60,431 nucleotides of DNA from Alteribacillus persepolensis (GCF_900099605.1 NZ_FNDK01000021.1:1-60431), one strand, 5' to 3'; shown: positions 1 through 10,106, numbered from the stretch's first letter. A program made the numbers and translations. Notes: a model not told the origin generated them from the letters alone.

Positions 1-822
1 ACCTCGCTACGATATAAAAGCTATTATGTTAAAGATATTGAGGACATAAGAGTTGCCTATGAATCTTTTTTTCAATTAAAAATATATAATTTTTTCTGCC
101 GCGAAGCTGATGTCTTAACTTTCGATTATATTGAAAACACAAAAGAAGAAGTGAATTATTACTCAGTTAACAGTCTGCTTCAAGAAATAAAAGAAACAAT
201 TAATTATAATATTGTTGATCCAAAATTAATGAATTTAATTGAAAAATTATTTTTTAAAAAAATTAAACCCAGTTTAAGTTACAACTTATATTATTATTGT
301 TATACATTTTTATCATCCATACTAATGGATAAGTATCATAGGGACTATAGTAAAGATCTGTTGCAAAGCCACTCACCGCAAGAACTTTTTTTTTCGTCCA
401 TCGAACAAAAGTATAATGAATTTATTGAACTGCTTCATTTAATAAAAGGAGACCCTTCTAATCGACATATGATAAAAAACCCTATTGTTTTTCAGGCAAT
501 AGACCTGGTGCACAACCAATATCAAAACAGTATTTCTATTAATTATATGGCTAAACATTTAAACGTTAGTCAGCCGTACTTAAGTCAAATATTTACTAAA
601 GAAATGGGAATTTCCCTACAAAAATACTTAATTACTTATAGAATGCAGAAAGCAAAAGATATGATATCTACCAGCCATGATCCTATTTATTCTATTGCCG
701 CAAAGGTGGGTTACTTGGATGTAAAACATTTCTCCAAAACGTTTAAAAAAGTAACAGGCTTCTCTCCTATGCAGTACAAAAAAACACTTCAACAAAGTGG
801 AAAAGGTAGAAGTGTATGCTAA
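1..822 (+). CDS. AraC-family transcriptional regulator (5' end outside window)
   Basis: The reading frame is open from the first base, so the gene starts upstream of the window; 273 codons are visible. The last ~100 residues form an AraC/XylS DNA-binding domain with two helix-turn-helix units, INYMAKHLNVSQPYLSQIF and, further on, IYSIAAKVGYLDVKHFSKTF, ending in the typical GFSPMQYKK box. The upstream part has no recognisable sugar-binding domain; its charged, aromatic-rich character resembles the linker of YesN-type response regulators, so a receiver domain may lie outside the window. The internal GTG at 151 is not a convincing start. The target is unknown. Family call is firm, subtype is inference. 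Confidence 0.85.
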   Translation, partial: TSLRYKSYYVKDIEDIRVAYESFFQLKIYNFFCREADVLTFDYIENTKEEVNYYSVNSLLQEIKETINYNIVDPKLMNLIEKLFFKKIKPSLSYNLYYYCYTFLSSILMDKYHRDYSKDLLQSHSPQELFFSSIEQKYNEFIELLHLIKGDPSNRHMIKNPIVFQAIDLVHNQYQNSISINYMAKHLNVSQPYLSQIFTKEMGISLQKYLITYRMQKAKDMISTSHDPIYSIAAKVGYLDVKHFSKTFKKVTGFSPMQYKKTLQQSGKGRSVC

Positions 823-843
823 TATGAGAGCATACCGACAAAC

Positions 844-886
844 ACCTTCCCATACGTTCACAAAGAACATATGGGAAGGTATTTCT
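844..886 (+). terminator. Hairpin terminator after the AraC-type gene
   Basis: ACCTTCCCATA at 844-854 is repeated as the exact inverse TATGGGAAGGT at 870-880, followed by ATTTCTATC. The 11-bp stem sits 22 bases after the stop codon. The T-rich tail is short. Confidence 0.6.
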
Positions 887-1197
887 ATCATTACATTATC
901 CCAGTAATATTGTTCAGTAAGCCGGTAAGTTTCGATTCAAAATTAGTGAATAAGAAAATCTATTATTCTTAATCAGTAAAGCACTAGTTTAAGAAGAAAT
1001 TGTGGATGAAGTATGCTAATAACTAACGTCCTTATCGTCTTTTAGAACTTACTATCACTCACTTATGATATCTAAGCGTGTCAATAAAATCTTCAATATA
1101 CATTCAGATCAAATCTTATTTCCAATCCCCATATCAATAGACGTGAAATCAATTGAAAGGACAACTTATTAACCACTTGCCATAACTATAACCACTT
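887..1197. other. Intergenic stretch, nothing recognised
   Basis: AT-rich DNA between two convergent genes. No open frame with a ribosome site, RNA gene or repeat was seen. Confidence 0.5.
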
Positions 1198-1395
1198 TTA
1201 AATGATGTAGCGCCAAACCAGCACAATAATACCAATAACAACGATTCCTATCGGAAGCCAGATAATATAAATACTAAACAAATTTGCTAAGCTTGACTCG
1301 CTGCTGTAGTTTTTATCTTCTACCTGAGTCAGTACAAAGGTAATGACAGCCGCTATAACACAAGTAATTATTGCAAGAATTAAAGAAAAAGTCAT
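1198..1395 (-). CDS. Small two-helix membrane protein (65 aa)
   Basis: Residues 1-22 and about 40-63 are strongly hydrophobic and separated by a charged, serine-rich loop (EDKNYSSESSLANL), so two membrane segments are expected. A good ribosome site (AAGGAGAGG) lies 7 bases before the ATG, which supports a real gene. The layout (helix, ENY-like loop, NL..IY, helix) recalls small Bacillaceae membrane proteins of unknown role, including those annotated as possible contributors to bacillithiol synthesis, but the match is from memory and weak. It appears to be transcribed alone. Confidence 0.6.
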   Translation of the reverse strand: MTFSLILAIITCVIAAVITFVLTQVEDKNYSSESSLANLFSIYIIWLPIGIVVIGIIVLVWRYII

Positions 1396-1759
1396 TCTCT
1401 TCCTCTCCTTTTATATTTGCTAATCTGCTTTCACCATTATAAATAGCAGCGACTGCTTTTTCTTCCATTCAAGTATAAAGAAGGTCGGAACTTTCGTATT
1501 TTGTATGTTCTCATTTTCTGAAATCCCAACAAACATGGCAGAGCCTAAAAAAAGGAACCTTCAATCTCCTGCCAGATCAAAGGTTCTTCGTCTTGTTTCT
1601 AATGACATGCTGTTATCTGCTCCATTTTTTTCTGTTTGTTTGATGTAACCTCTGCTTTTTTGAGCATTGTGTTTTCCGTTTTTCCATTCATACAAACAAC
1701 ACTCTTATGCTGCGTATACTTTTTCCTGTAACAGCTCAGTTTCTGTGTTCTGCCGCTGA
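1396..1759. other. Intergenic stretch with mqo terminator
   Basis: Holds the ribosome site of the small membrane protein gene and the terminator of the gene ending at 1760. Nothing else was recognised. Confidence 0.5.
1547..1590 (-). terminator. Rho-independent terminator downstream of mqo
   Basis: On the minus strand AAGAACCTT pairs with AAGGTTCCTT across a ~17-base loop, followed by TTTTTTT. It lies ~170 bases after the mqo stop. Confidence 0.7.
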
Positions 1760-3286
1760 TTAACTAAACACTGGCTCTTCTTCTTGCAGACTATCATTCT
1801 CCGCTTCATTTAAGCCCAGTGCCTGCGCCGTGGAAGCATGGACCTCGCGCAGAAGCTCCGGATTTTCCATGAGAGACAAGCCATAAGAAGGAATCATTTC
1901 TTTGATCTTTGGCTCCCATTCTTTCATTTGTTCCGGGAAACATTTTTCAATAACTTCAAGCATCACATGAACAGCGGTCGAAGCGCCTGGAGAAGCTCCT
2001 AGTAACGCAGCAATCGAACCGTCAGAATCTGTAATTAATTCCGTACCAAATTGAAGAGTCCCTTTACCGCCAGCTTCTGTATCTTTGATAACTTGTACAC
2101 GTTGTCCAGCTACGACTAAGTCCCAATCCTCTGACTTAGCGTTTGGAATAAACTCTCGCAGCTCTTCCATACGCTGTTCTTTTGACAACATGACTTGCTG
2201 AATCAAATATTTTGTCAATGGCATTTCTTTCGCCCCTGCTGCCAGCATCGTTAAGACATTATTCGGTTTGACAGAAGTAACTAAATCCAATAAAGAACCA
2301 GTCTTTAAAAACTTTGGCGAGAAGCCGGCAAATGGCCCAAACAGCAGCGACTTCTTATTGTCGATATACCTTGTGTCAAGATGCGGGACGGACATAGGCG
2401 GGGCACCAACTTTGGCTTTCCCATATACTTTTGCATGGTGCTTCTCCACAACATCCGGATTATTACACACCATAAATAAACCGCTGACCGGGAATCCGCC
2501 AATATGCTTCCCTTCCGGAATTCCGGATTTTTGCAGTAAATGGATACTGCCTCCACCAGCTCCTATAAAGACAAACTTGGCTGTATGACGCTCAACCGTA
2601 CCGCTATCAAGATTACGTATTTTCATCTCCCACAAGCCATCGCTCGTGCGCTTGATATCATCCACACTGTGTTTGTAGTTGATATCGACACCTTGCTTTT
2701 CTAAGTGACCGAACAACACACGCGTTAACGCACCAAAATTCACGTCTGTTCCAGAGTCGATTTTTGTTGCTGCTATCGGCTCATCCGACGTACGTTCCTG
2801 CATAACAAGCGGAATCCATTCTTCCAGAGCTTTTGGATCATCAGAAAACTCCATTCCTTGGAAAAGAGGGTTTTTTGTAAGCGCTTCAAAACGATTCTTC
2901 AAAAACTTTACATTTTGCTCCCCTTGTACCAAACTCATATGAGGCAGCGGCATGATAAAATCATGCGGATTATGTATTAGCTTTCTGTTAACAAGATAAG
3001 ACCAAAACTGCATTGAAACCTGAAACTGCTCATTAATTTTTACCGCCTTACTAATGTCTACAGAGCCGTCTTCTTTTTCGCTCGTGTAGTTCAGCTCACA
3101 CAATGCTGCATGTCCTGTTCCTGCATTGTTCCATTCATTGGAACTTTCTTCCCCTGCATCCGCGAGCTTCTCAAAAACCTTTACTTCCCAGTCTGGTGCT
3201 AATTCTTTCAAAAGTGTTCCTAACGTTGCACTCATGACTCCGGCGCCAATTAAAATGACGTCTGTTTTGGTTTCTCTGTTGCTCAT
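1760..3286 (-). CDS. mqo: Malate:quinone oxidoreductase
   Basis: A membrane-associated FAD enzyme that oxidises malate to oxaloacetate and passes electrons to the quinone pool. The N-terminus has the FAD-binding [10 protein letters not shown] loop. [24 protein letters not shown], the [17 protein letters not shown] block and a C-terminal [11 protein letters not shown] segment are hallmarks of the Mqo family, and ~508 residues is full family length. A TTG three codons earlier (3295) touches the ribosome site, whereas the ATG at 3286 lies 9 bases after AGGAAAAGG, so I use the ATG. It is a single-gene unit with its own terminator. The neighbour putP is separately transcribed. Confidence 0.93.
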   Translation of the reverse strand: MSNRETKTDVILIGAGVMSATLGTLLKELAPDWEVKVFEKLADAGEESSNEWNNAGTGHAALCELNYTSEKEDGSVDISKAVKINEQFQVSMQFWSYLVNRKLIHNPHDFIMPLPHMSLVQGEQNVKFLKNRFEALTKNPLFQGMEFSDDPKALEEWIPLVMQERTSDEPIAATKIDSGTDVNFGALTRVLFGHLEKQGVDINYKHSVDDIKRTSDGLWEMKIRNLDSGTVERHTAKFVFIGAGGGSIHLLQKSGIPEGKHIGGFPVSGLFMVCNNPDVVEKHHAKVYGKAKVGAPPMSVPHLDTRYIDNKKSLLFGPFAGFSPKFLKTGSLLDLVTSVKPNNVLTMLAAGAKEMPLTKYLIQQVMLSKEQRMEELREFIPNAKSEDWDLVVAGQRVQVIKDTEAGGKGTLQFGTELITDSDGSIAALLGASPGASTAVHVMLEVIEKCFPEQMKEWEPKIKEMIPSYGLSLMENPELLREVHASTAQALGLNEAENDSLQEEEPVFS

Positions 3287-3608
3287 TTTTATCAACCTTT
3301 TCCTCTAGAATTGCAGAAAAGATGCAAGCGTCACACCAAATGAAAGCGAAGCCACACCTTTTCTATGTGGATTGTACTTATATCACAGCATATAACAGTT
3401 ATTATAGATGACCATTTACTATTATATGATAATTTGACAATATTTAAAAGGTGGTAAAAGGTAGAAGTCCGTCATAAGTGGATGGAAGACCAGCGACTGC
3501 GTAAATGTTATCATTTTATACTAAACAGCTTCTTCCACATTCTAGTTCAAGGCAATCAGCTATATGCCTGCGAGAAAAGCAGCACCGGAGCATTCCTGAA
3601 GTATAAAG
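3287..3608. other. Intergenic stretch upstream of mqo
   Basis: Very AT-rich, presumably carrying the mqo promoter; I could not fix -35 and -10 boxes. No gene was recognised. Confidence 0.4.
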
Positions 3609-3649
3609 ACCCCCGCTTCTCACAGCCCACAAGGGGACGAAGCGGGGGC
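3609..3649 (-). terminator. Terminator downstream of putP
   Basis: A GC-rich stem (CCCCGCTTC at 3611-3619 against GAAGCGGGG at 3639-3647) ends 24 bases after the putP stop on the minus strand. The tail TCTTTATACTT is moderately T-rich. Confidence 0.7.
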
Positions 3650-3672
3650 AGTTCAAGCATTCATTGCTTCTT

Positions 3673-5145
3673 TCATTTCCCGTGAACAGCATCATACTCA
3701 TCAAGAATATCCTGGCTTGGTTTTTTATCTATCAAACTTACCACAATAATAGCAATCATCCCCAAAACAAATCCTGAAACGATTTCGTACAAATCAAATA
3801 ACCCTCCCTCAACTTGGGCCCAAAGAATCATAGTCACTCCTCCAACGATCATTCCAGCCAAGGCTCCCCATCTTGTCATCCGCTTCCAAAATAGAGAAAG
3901 AATAATCACAGGTCCGAACGCAGCTCCAAACCCGGCCCATGCATAACCAACCAAATCAAGGATGGTGCTGTCCGGATTATAAGCAAGAAATGTTGCAACA
4001 AGGGCAATGCCTAATACGCCAAACCGGCCTACCCATACCAATTCACGTTCGGTCGCTCTCGGCCTCAATAATCCTTTATAAAAATCTTCCGCTAACGCAC
4101 TCGATGAAACGAGAAGCTGGGAGTCAACCGTACTCATAATCGCTGCTAAGATGGCCGCAAGCAAAAATCCAGCGACCCATGGGTTGAACAGAACTTGTGT
4201 AAAAATAATAAAGACGGTCTCTTCAGACCCCTCTGCAATCACTGTCCCTGGTCCGTTTCCTGTAAAGTAGGCAATGCCCACAAACCCGGTGAAAATAGAT
4301 CCTAAAAGCGCAAAAACCATCCATGTCATGCCGATAAAACGTGCTTTCGGAATTTCTTTTTCCGAACGAATCGCCATGAACCTTGTAATAATATGAGGCT
4401 GGCCAAAATACCCTAATCCCCATGCCAGCATTGAAATAATCGAAATAACACTCATACCGGCAAATGCATCTAAATAATCTGGATTGACCTCTCCTGCATA
4501 CTGAACAGTCTGCTGCCATCCATTCATTTCATTAATCGCGACAATCGGCACAACAATTAAAGCGAGAAACATCAAAATCCCTTGAAAAAAATCCGTCCAG
4601 CTAACAGCGAGAAATCCGCCAAGAAACGTGTATGTAATAATAATAATCGTTCCAACCCATAAAGCATTTTCATATGGCAGACCAAACGAAGATTCAAACA
4701 AACGAGCTCCACCAACTAACCCTGAAGATGTATAAAAGGTGAAGAATAACAATATAAAAACAGCCGAAACGATGCGTAAAACTTTTGTCCGATCGCGAAA
4801 ACGGTTCTCGAGAAAGTCGGGAATCGTAATCGAATCGTTTGATTTTTCCGTATAACGGCGCAGCGGGCGGGCTATATACTGCCAATTCAAGTACGCACCA
4901 ATAGCAAGCCCTACCGCAATCCACATTTCACTCATTCCATACATATAAATAGCACCAGGCAGAGCGAGTAACAACCAGCTGCTCATATCGGATGCTCCTG
5001 CACTTAAGGCTGCAACCCCGCCGCTGAGTTTACGTCCTCCGAGAACATAATCCGATAAGTTCGTTGTTAATCGGTAAAAGATAAGACCGATGCACAGCAT
5101 TCCAACTAAATAAATAATAAATGTTAACAACGTAGGTAACGACAT
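3673..5145 (-). CDS. putP: Sodium/proline symporter
   Basis: A Na+-coupled proline importer of the solute:sodium symporter family, used for nutrition or as osmoprotectant uptake. The ~490-residue sequence is polytopic (about 13 predicted helices) and shows family blocks: DYVLGGRKL near residue 35, ALSAGASDMSSWLLLALPGA (sodium-site region), FRDRTKVLR, SGLVGGARLFES and TVDSQLLVSSSALAEDFYK. The ATG at 5145 has AGGGAGA 9 bases upstream. A 36-codon ORF ends 3 bases before the start, so the two are probably translationally coupled. The specificity for proline is by family resemblance. Confidence 0.9.
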   Translation of the reverse strand: MSLPTLLTFIIYLVGMLCIGLIFYRLTTNLSDYVLGGRKLSGGVAALSAGASDMSSWLLLALPGAIYMYGMSEMWIAVGLAIGAYLNWQYIARPLRRYTEKSNDSITIPDFLENRFRDRTKVLRIVSAVFILLFFTFYTSSGLVGGARLFESSFGLPYENALWVGTIIIITYTFLGGFLAVSWTDFFQGILMFLALIVVPIVAINEMNGWQQTVQYAGEVNPDYLDAFAGMSVISIISMLAWGLGYFGQPHIITRFMAIRSEKEIPKARFIGMTWMVFALLGSIFTGFVGIAYFTGNGPGTVIAEGSEETVFIIFTQVLFNPWVAGFLLAAILAAIMSTVDSQLLVSSSALAEDFYKGLLRPRATERELVWVGRFGVLGIALVATFLAYNPDSTILDLVGYAWAGFGAAFGPVIILSLFWKRMTRWGALAGMIVGGVTMILWAQVEGGLFDLYEIVSGFVLGMIAIIVVSLIDKKPSQDILDEYDAVHGK

Positions 5146-5148
5146 GAA

Positions 5149-5259
5149 CTATTCTCCCTTCAACTTTGACCCAATATAAGAAACAAACGACAACACCACG
5201 AGCAGCGGCATTGGAATCAATAATAACAACCACGTGGCAAGCGGCAGTGAATATTCCAC
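5149..5259 (-). CDS. 36-residue hydrophobic protein coupled to putP
   Basis: A GTG-started ORF of 36 codons with AGGGGGG 6 bases upstream, ending in TAG 3 bases before the putP ATG. The product starts MEYSLPLATWLLLLIPMP, continues as one hydrophobic helix and ends in a basic tail (SKLKGE). This is the profile of a single-pass membrane protein. Position, ribosome site and coupling suggest a small accessory subunit of the symporter, similar in concept to the small accessory proteins known beside other sodium-solute symporters. Function is inference; no homologue can be checked here. Confidence 0.65.
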   Translation of the reverse strand: MEYSLPLATWLLLLIPMPLLVVLSFVSYIGSKLKGE

Positions 5260-5850
5260 ACTCAACCCCCCTTACTTTTTCATAACTATCATAGACAAAT
5301 AACATGAGATGTAAAAACAGAGATATAAACAACATCACTGTATAATGAGTCCTTCTACTATTTATCCTCCACGAGAATCATTTTTATTATATAATTCCCT
5401 TTGTTACTACTGCAAATGACTATGACCACACCAGCCTCTCTAAACGTTTGCGATAATTGTCATGGCTTTTCCTGCATACTGCCACACATGTACCAATCAA
5501 AAAAATGTCCGTCCTCCTCAACAGACATTTAAGCAAAACTCGTTTTAAGAAAGAATGACGTTTTGTATGATTCGGTATGTATCATGCTTATCAATTTATA
5601 CTCTTTCATCCTCTCTACGCCCGCTTTTTATCTACACTCCTCCAAACTCCTTATCCGCTTGTTATTACGACCTCTCATTCTTTTATTGTACGACAGCCCA
5701 AAATGAGGTATGTGACGTTTGCCCGACACCTCGTTAACATTGCGGATCAGCCGCCGAGCATTTACCGCTCCACCACAACATATTTTAATCATACATACAA
5801 ACACTTGTAATCAGCATAAAAACCACTCATTTCTAGAAATGCATGCGCAT
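5260..5850. other. Intergenic stretch, no gene recognised
   Basis: About 590 bases with the putP-operon promoter region at its left end. Open frames on the plus strand between 5555 and 5810 lack ribosome sites and have compositions unlike genes. Confidence 0.45.
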
Positions 5851-5894
5851 CAAACCCGTTTGTGACAAGTGAAAGCAGCCACAAAACGGGTTTG
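5851..5894. terminator. Inverted repeat, probable terminator hairpin
   Basis: CAAACCCGTTTGTG (5851-5864) mirrors CACAAAACGGGTTTG (5880-5894) with one extra base. It lies 40 bases after the stop of the minus-strand coat-type gene. The only T-rich flank is on the plus side, so the terminator role is uncertain. Confidence 0.4.
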
Positions 5895-5933
5895 ATTTAT
5901 TCTGAGTATTGATATCCGTGCAGGCAACACGCA

Positions 5934-7130
5934 TTAATTTGCTTTTGCTGCCTTTTTTGTGTTTTCCTTGTGAAGATAATCAGCAAATTGCAGCACATTC
6001 GATAGGGATTTCTCTAACGCTTGACTGCCATGAGCTTTATAAAGCGACACTTTTACGCTTTGACTGTTGCATTCAATAAACTTAATATTGTCGTTCTGAT
6101 CCAAAGCAAAATCAATTCCCATTTCCGCAAACATTCCATAATGATTTTCCGCTTCTTGATAAATCTTGTATAGAAACTCTTCGATATCAGACAATAGAGC
6201 AGCTTTTTTGTCAGATGATAATTTTAAACGTGTAAACAACTCATTGATTGTAACAGCTTTAGCATGTGTCGTTACTGGAGATTTTGCTTTCCCTACCCGG
6301 GCACTAATTCCGCAAATAGTGATCATTCCTGTTTCGTCCCGCTGCAATTCTGCACGTAAATCAACGCGTCTTTTATTAATTTCTAATAATGGAATAGCCT
6401 CTTGAATCATAAATGTTTTACCTTTATAGAAACTCTCAATAAAAGGAATTAATTCTTTCCGGCTTCTTGCCTGTATCGTCTCAACTTTTTTTGTGACAAC
6501 GTTATAATACCTGTATCGATATTTTTTTGCCGATACTTTTTCTATTCGGATAACATTTTGACCTTTTCTTCCTGTCTTTCCTTTCAAATAAATAATCCGA
6601 TGTTTTTTCAACATACTGTATAAATCACTTGGCTCTTTATACAAAATCGTTTCCTGTAAATATTTTTTTAAAGAATGGACTTTTTGAAAACGTTTATAAA
6701 CATCCCAATTACCTAAAGAAGCTGGATTTAAGAAAATGGTGTTCCTTCTTTTACATTGCCGAAGAAATATATGATACGTTTTTTTATTTTTCTTCACTCC
6801 TCCCCGTCTATATAAAAAGTCCGGATATGGATAACGGGCTGTTTTAAACTTTCCTGCTTTATCATCATAATAAATCCCTCGTATCTCTTGTTTTTTGATA
6901 TTAACTGTCATAACAGAAAAAAAATATAACCGGAATTTTATAGTCTCTTTGTTTACTTTAATTAACTTTTTCGTTCGAAAGTGAGCCTTTTGCTTCAATA
7001 GTTTTTGAAAATATTTATGTGAAATCAGTACGCCATAATAGGCCTGATCCTTTTTTTCTTTCGTTTTCTCCTTTATACTCACATTCCTTGGTTTTTCTAA
7101 CGGTTTTAGTGGAGTAATCGTATCAGCCAA
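5934..7130 (-). CDS. YheC/YheD-family ATP-grasp protein (spore coat associated)
   Basis: The sequence has the YheC/YheD ATP-grasp layout: a basic N-terminal half (LISHKYF, LNPASLGNWDVYKRF), then YLKGKTGRKGQNV (nucleotide-binding loop), FMIQEAIPLLEINKRRVDLR, and GIDFALDQNDNIKFIECNS with the acidic and Asn metal ligands typical of ATP-grasp enzymes. Family members are found on Bacillus spore coats; the ligated substrate is not known. I start at the TTG at 7130 because AGGAGAGGGG lies just upstream; a TTG at 7181 in the same frame has no ribosome site. The resulting ~398 residues match family length. The gene stands alone. Confidence 0.8.
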   Translation of the reverse strand: MADTITPLKPLEKPRNVSIKEKTKEKKDQAYYGVLISHKYFQKLLKQKAHFRTKKLIKVNKETIKFRLYFFSVMTVNIKKQEIRGIYYDDKAGKFKTARYPYPDFLYRRGGVKKNKKTYHIFLRQCKRRNTIFLNPASLGNWDVYKRFQKVHSLKKYLQETILYKEPSDLYSMLKKHRIIYLKGKTGRKGQNVIRIEKVSAKKYRYRYYNVVTKKVETIQARSRKELIPFIESFYKGKTFMIQEAIPLLEINKRRVDLRAELQRDETGMITICGISARVGKAKSPVTTHAKAVTINELFTRLKLSSDKKAALLSDIEEFLYKIYQEAENHYGMFAEMGIDFALDQNDNIKFIECNSQSVKVSLYKAHGSQALEKSLSNVLQFADYLHKENTKKAAKAN

Positions 7131-7419
7131 TGGTAGTTCCCCTCTCCTTACAGTCGTATTTCTACTTTTACCTATATACAATTGACTCTACTATCTTATG
7201 CGCATTGGACATTTTACGGATAGATACTTATAGGAGGGAAAACACCTGTTTTCTAGTTATCCATTCAGGCGCACTTAGAACACGCTTATACACTAACCAA
7301 CATCTCTGGTAATACAATACTCAGCATTCTAAACATTTCTCTTGCTTCTTCAAAAAAAGCAGTGTCACCGTTTTCTCATCTTCAGCAGGCAATGAATCAT
7401 ACAATCTTATTAGCGCTCT

Positions 7420-8466
7420 TTACAACCGAGCTTGTAATAATGCCCGGCTGTTCACCCCTGCTTTCCGGTAGATATTTCTTGTATGTTTGTTTACAGTATG
7501 AACACTAATGAATAATTTTTGGGATATTTCTTTAGACGTATATCCTTTCTTTAAGTAATAACAAATTTCTTTTTCACGTTCTGTTAATTTATCAAATATC
7601 TTGTCATTTTCTAATCTTTCTTCTGTCTTCGCTTTTTCTATAATAACAGCATAATGGCTTTCTTTAGATAGAAACACTTCCTTATGCGCAATAACCTGAA
7701 TATTATAGCCTTGAAGCTGCAATTTAGACGAAGCGGTAAATTGATTAGAGAACATTGCTATTATATCTTTAATAAAACTGTCGATACTTTTATATAATGC
7801 CGTTTCTCTATGAATGTTCCAAACTGCTGGGTTCATATAAAGAACATCAAGCTTATCATCAAGGACAAGCAACCCTGTATTACTTTTATTGGCAAAAGCC
7901 TCCAATACCTCTTTTTCTTTACGCTCTTTTTCATACTCTTTTTCTAAATACAATAAATTCGATATAAATGGCGCAATCGCGCGAATTCTGTTTAGATCTC
8001 TCTCTGTAAATCTGTTTTCTGATCGCGACCTAGCTATGCCTATTGCTCCAACTAATGTATCCCGTGAATGAAGGAGGAGCACCATTTCATAGTAGTACCT
8101 GTGTTTTTTCATAAACTCTGTGTAGTAATTAGATGCCTCATACGTTTTCATAGGAATGACATCCTCTAATCGTAGAACAGTTTCTTTTCGATATGCATGC
8201 AGCAGCTTTTTAGGATGTAAATAGTCACGTTCATAAAAATAATTCAAATAATCCTCTACTAAATAATCACTAATGTAATGATTAAGCGGATCCGATAAGC
8301 TCCCTTCTTGATCAATTCTCCACAAAATGCTCGAGTGATATCCGAATATTTCTGAGAGTAAATGCTGCAAGCTGTGGGATCCTTTTTTAAAACTAGTGGA
8401 CAAACCTGAAATCAATTTCATCACACGCTCATTATCAGATTTAGGTAAATGCACTGGAGAAACCAT
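7420..8466 (-). CDS. LuxR-family regulator with GAF/PAS-like sensor region
   Basis: 348 residues. The C-terminal 65 residues are a LuxR/FixJ helix-turn-helix (LTEREKEICYYLKKGYTSKEI, then SVHTVNKHTRNIYRKAGV). Residues ~30-180 look like a GAF-type sensor and ~185-280 like a PAS-type segment (GLLVLDDKLDVLYMNPAVW). Start ATG follows AAGGCGGGGG. The gene is divergent from the amidase at 8622 with a 155-bp shared control region containing two inverted repeats, so it probably controls that amidase. The signal is unknown. Confidence 0.85.
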   Translation of the reverse strand: MVSPVHLPKSDNERVMKLISGLSTSFKKGSHSLQHLLSEIFGYHSSILWRIDQEGSLSDPLNHYISDYLVEDYLNYFYERDYLHPKKLLHAYRKETVLRLEDVIPMKTYEASNYYTEFMKKHRYYYEMVLLLHSRDTLVGAIGIARSRSENRFTERDLNRIRAIAPFISNLLYLEKEYEKERKEKEVLEAFANKSNTGLLVLDDKLDVLYMNPAVWNIHRETALYKSIDSFIKDIIAMFSNQFTASSKLQLQGYNIQVIAHKEVFLSKESHYAVIIEKAKTEERLENDKIFDKLTEREKEICYYLKKGYTSKEISQKLFISVHTVNKHTRNIYRKAGVNSRALLQARL

Positions 8467-8491
8467 TAGAACCCCCGCCTTCTGATTTTTG

Positions 8492-8540
8492 GTACTTTAT
8501 TTAGTACTTTTTTATTGCAAAATGGCTTATATCTGCCATT
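8492..8540. promoter_or_regulatory. Two inverted repeats between LuxR-type gene and amidase
   Basis: GTACT(6)AGTAC at 8492-8507 and AATGGC(8)GCCATT at 8521-8540 lie in the shared region of the divergent pair. They are candidate binding sites for the LuxR-type regulator; no binding data. Confidence 0.4.
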
Positions 8541-8621
8541 GTTGTACATGCTGTCTCTAATTTATCATAACATTATTCAGAATATTTTTAACAATATAAT
8601 GAAAAAGGAGAGGACGGAAAA

Positions 8622-10088
8622 ATGAGTGAAAAGTCTGTATACAAAGAAATAAACATTAAAAAAGAAGACAAGACAGAACTCTGGCAGTGGTCTGCATCTG
8701 AACTAGTGCGTGCGATTAAGGCCAGAAAGATTTCGTCCCGAGAAGTCGTGGAAAGCTCACTTGCCCGTATTGAACAAGTGAACCCTAAACTAAATGCACT
8801 TGTCGAGGTATATGGAGATGAAGCACTTCTAGCAGCAGATCAGGCCGATCAAGCTGTCCACTCCGGTAAGAACCTCGGCCCCCTTCATGGAGTACCAACA
8901 TCCATTAAAATTAACAGTGACGAAAAAGGGAAGGCAACCACCAACGGAGTTGCAGCATTTAAAGAAAACATAGCGGCAGAAGACGCACCACATGTAGCCA
9001 ATTTACGAAAAGCAGGAGCCATTTTTATTGGCAGGAACAATTCACCAGCTTTTTCATACCGCTGGTTTACTAATAATGATGTGCATGGCATGACCTTCAA
9101 TCCATGGGACAAATCAAAAACTCCGGGGGGATCTAGCGGAGGCGCAGCAGCTGCTGTTGCAGCGGGAATGCTGCCCATTGCCCAAGGAAATGACATTGGC
9201 GGTTCAGTGAGATATCCTGCATATGCCTCTGGAATTTCTGGTCTTCGTCCAACTGCAGGAAGAGTACCAAGCCAATACGGGCCAGTGGACCAGGATCAGC
9301 CATTGTCCGTGCAGACAATGCTTACACAAGGACCATTAGCCCGAACAGTGGATGATTTACGTTTAGCATTGCAGGCCCTCAGTCCATTTGACCCTCGAGA
9401 TCCCATTCATGCTTCTGTTCCTTTGGTTGGAGACTCTTTACGCAAGCCCATTCGTGTCGGTCTTTTAAAAGATGTAAATGCAGCTAAACCTGCTCCTGCA
9501 GTTGATAAAGCGCTTGACGATGCAGCAGCAAAATTAGCTGATGCAGGGTATGTGGTAGAAGAAGTAGACCTTCCTTTATTTGAAGAGGCGTACAAGCTTT
9601 GGTATTTGCTATGCATGGAAGAATTCCGCCAAATGATGCCGCTGGTAAATGAAGTAGGAGACCACGGAATGAAAACAGCTGCCGAACACTATTATGCGGT
9701 AGCAGAAGATTGGTGGGGCCCTTCCCCGGGATTAACAGAATATATGAATGGCTATGCACGAAGGGGAACACTCATTTCCAAGCTTCAAGAATTTTTGATA
9801 AAGTACCCAATTTTGTTAATGCCGGTGTCAGCTGAACAAGCATTTGAACAAAATGCTGACATTACAAGCGTCGAAAACATGAGACGTGTTATGGCGGCCC
9901 AGTGGTCAATGATGGCTGTTCCGTTACTCGGATTCCCAGCGTTATCTATATCAACATCCGTGGAAAACGGACTTCCGGTCGGTGTACAGCTATTAGGCAG
10001 AAGATTCCGGGAAGACACGATATTTGATGCTGCAGAAGTACTAGAAGCACATAGTAAAGTGCAAACTCCACTTGACCCGGCATGGTAA
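8622..10088 (+). CDS. Amidase (amidase-signature family)
   Basis: Hydrolyses a carboxylic amide to acid and ammonia. The amidase-signature core is complete: Lys96 in TSIKINSDEK, Ser171 in PGGSSGGAAAA and Ser195 in DIGGSVRYPA form the Ser-cisSer-Lys triad with the expected spacing. 488 residues is normal for stand-alone amidases; no GatB or GatC gene is adjacent, so it is unlikely to be the tRNA amidotransferase subunit GatA. AAGGAGAGG lies 9 bases before the ATG. A divergent LuxR-type regulator and a strong terminator make it a single-gene, regulated unit. The substrate is not predictable. Confidence 0.88.
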   Translation: MSEKSVYKEINIKKEDKTELWQWSASELVRAIKARKISSREVVESSLARIEQVNPKLNALVEVYGDEALLAADQADQAVHSGKNLGPLHGVPTSIKINSDEKGKATTNGVAAFKENIAAEDAPHVANLRKAGAIFIGRNNSPAFSYRWFTNNDVHGMTFNPWDKSKTPGGSSGGAAAAVAAGMLPIAQGNDIGGSVRYPAYASGISGLRPTAGRVPSQYGPVDQDQPLSVQTMLTQGPLARTVDDLRLALQALSPFDPRDPIHASVPLVGDSLRKPIRVGLLKDVNAAKPAPAVDKALDDAAAKLADAGYVVEEVDLPLFEEAYKLWYLLCMEEFRQMMPLVNEVGDHGMKTAAEHYYAVAEDWWGPSPGLTEYMNGYARRGTLISKLQEFLIKYPILLMPVSAEQAFEQNADITSVENMRRVMAAQWSMMAVPLLGFPALSISTSVENGLPVGVQLLGRRFREDTIFDAAEVLEAHSKVQTPLDPAW

Positions 10089-10106
10089 AAATAACGACAA
10101 AAAAGC

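Noticed and set aside
5555-5810. Overlapping plus-strand open frames
   Set aside because: No ribosome sites, odd composition, no similarity recognised.
8622-10088. Amidase as GatA of tRNA-dependent amidotransferase
   Set aside because: No gatB or gatC adjacent, and a dedicated LuxR-type regulator fits a catabolic amidase better.
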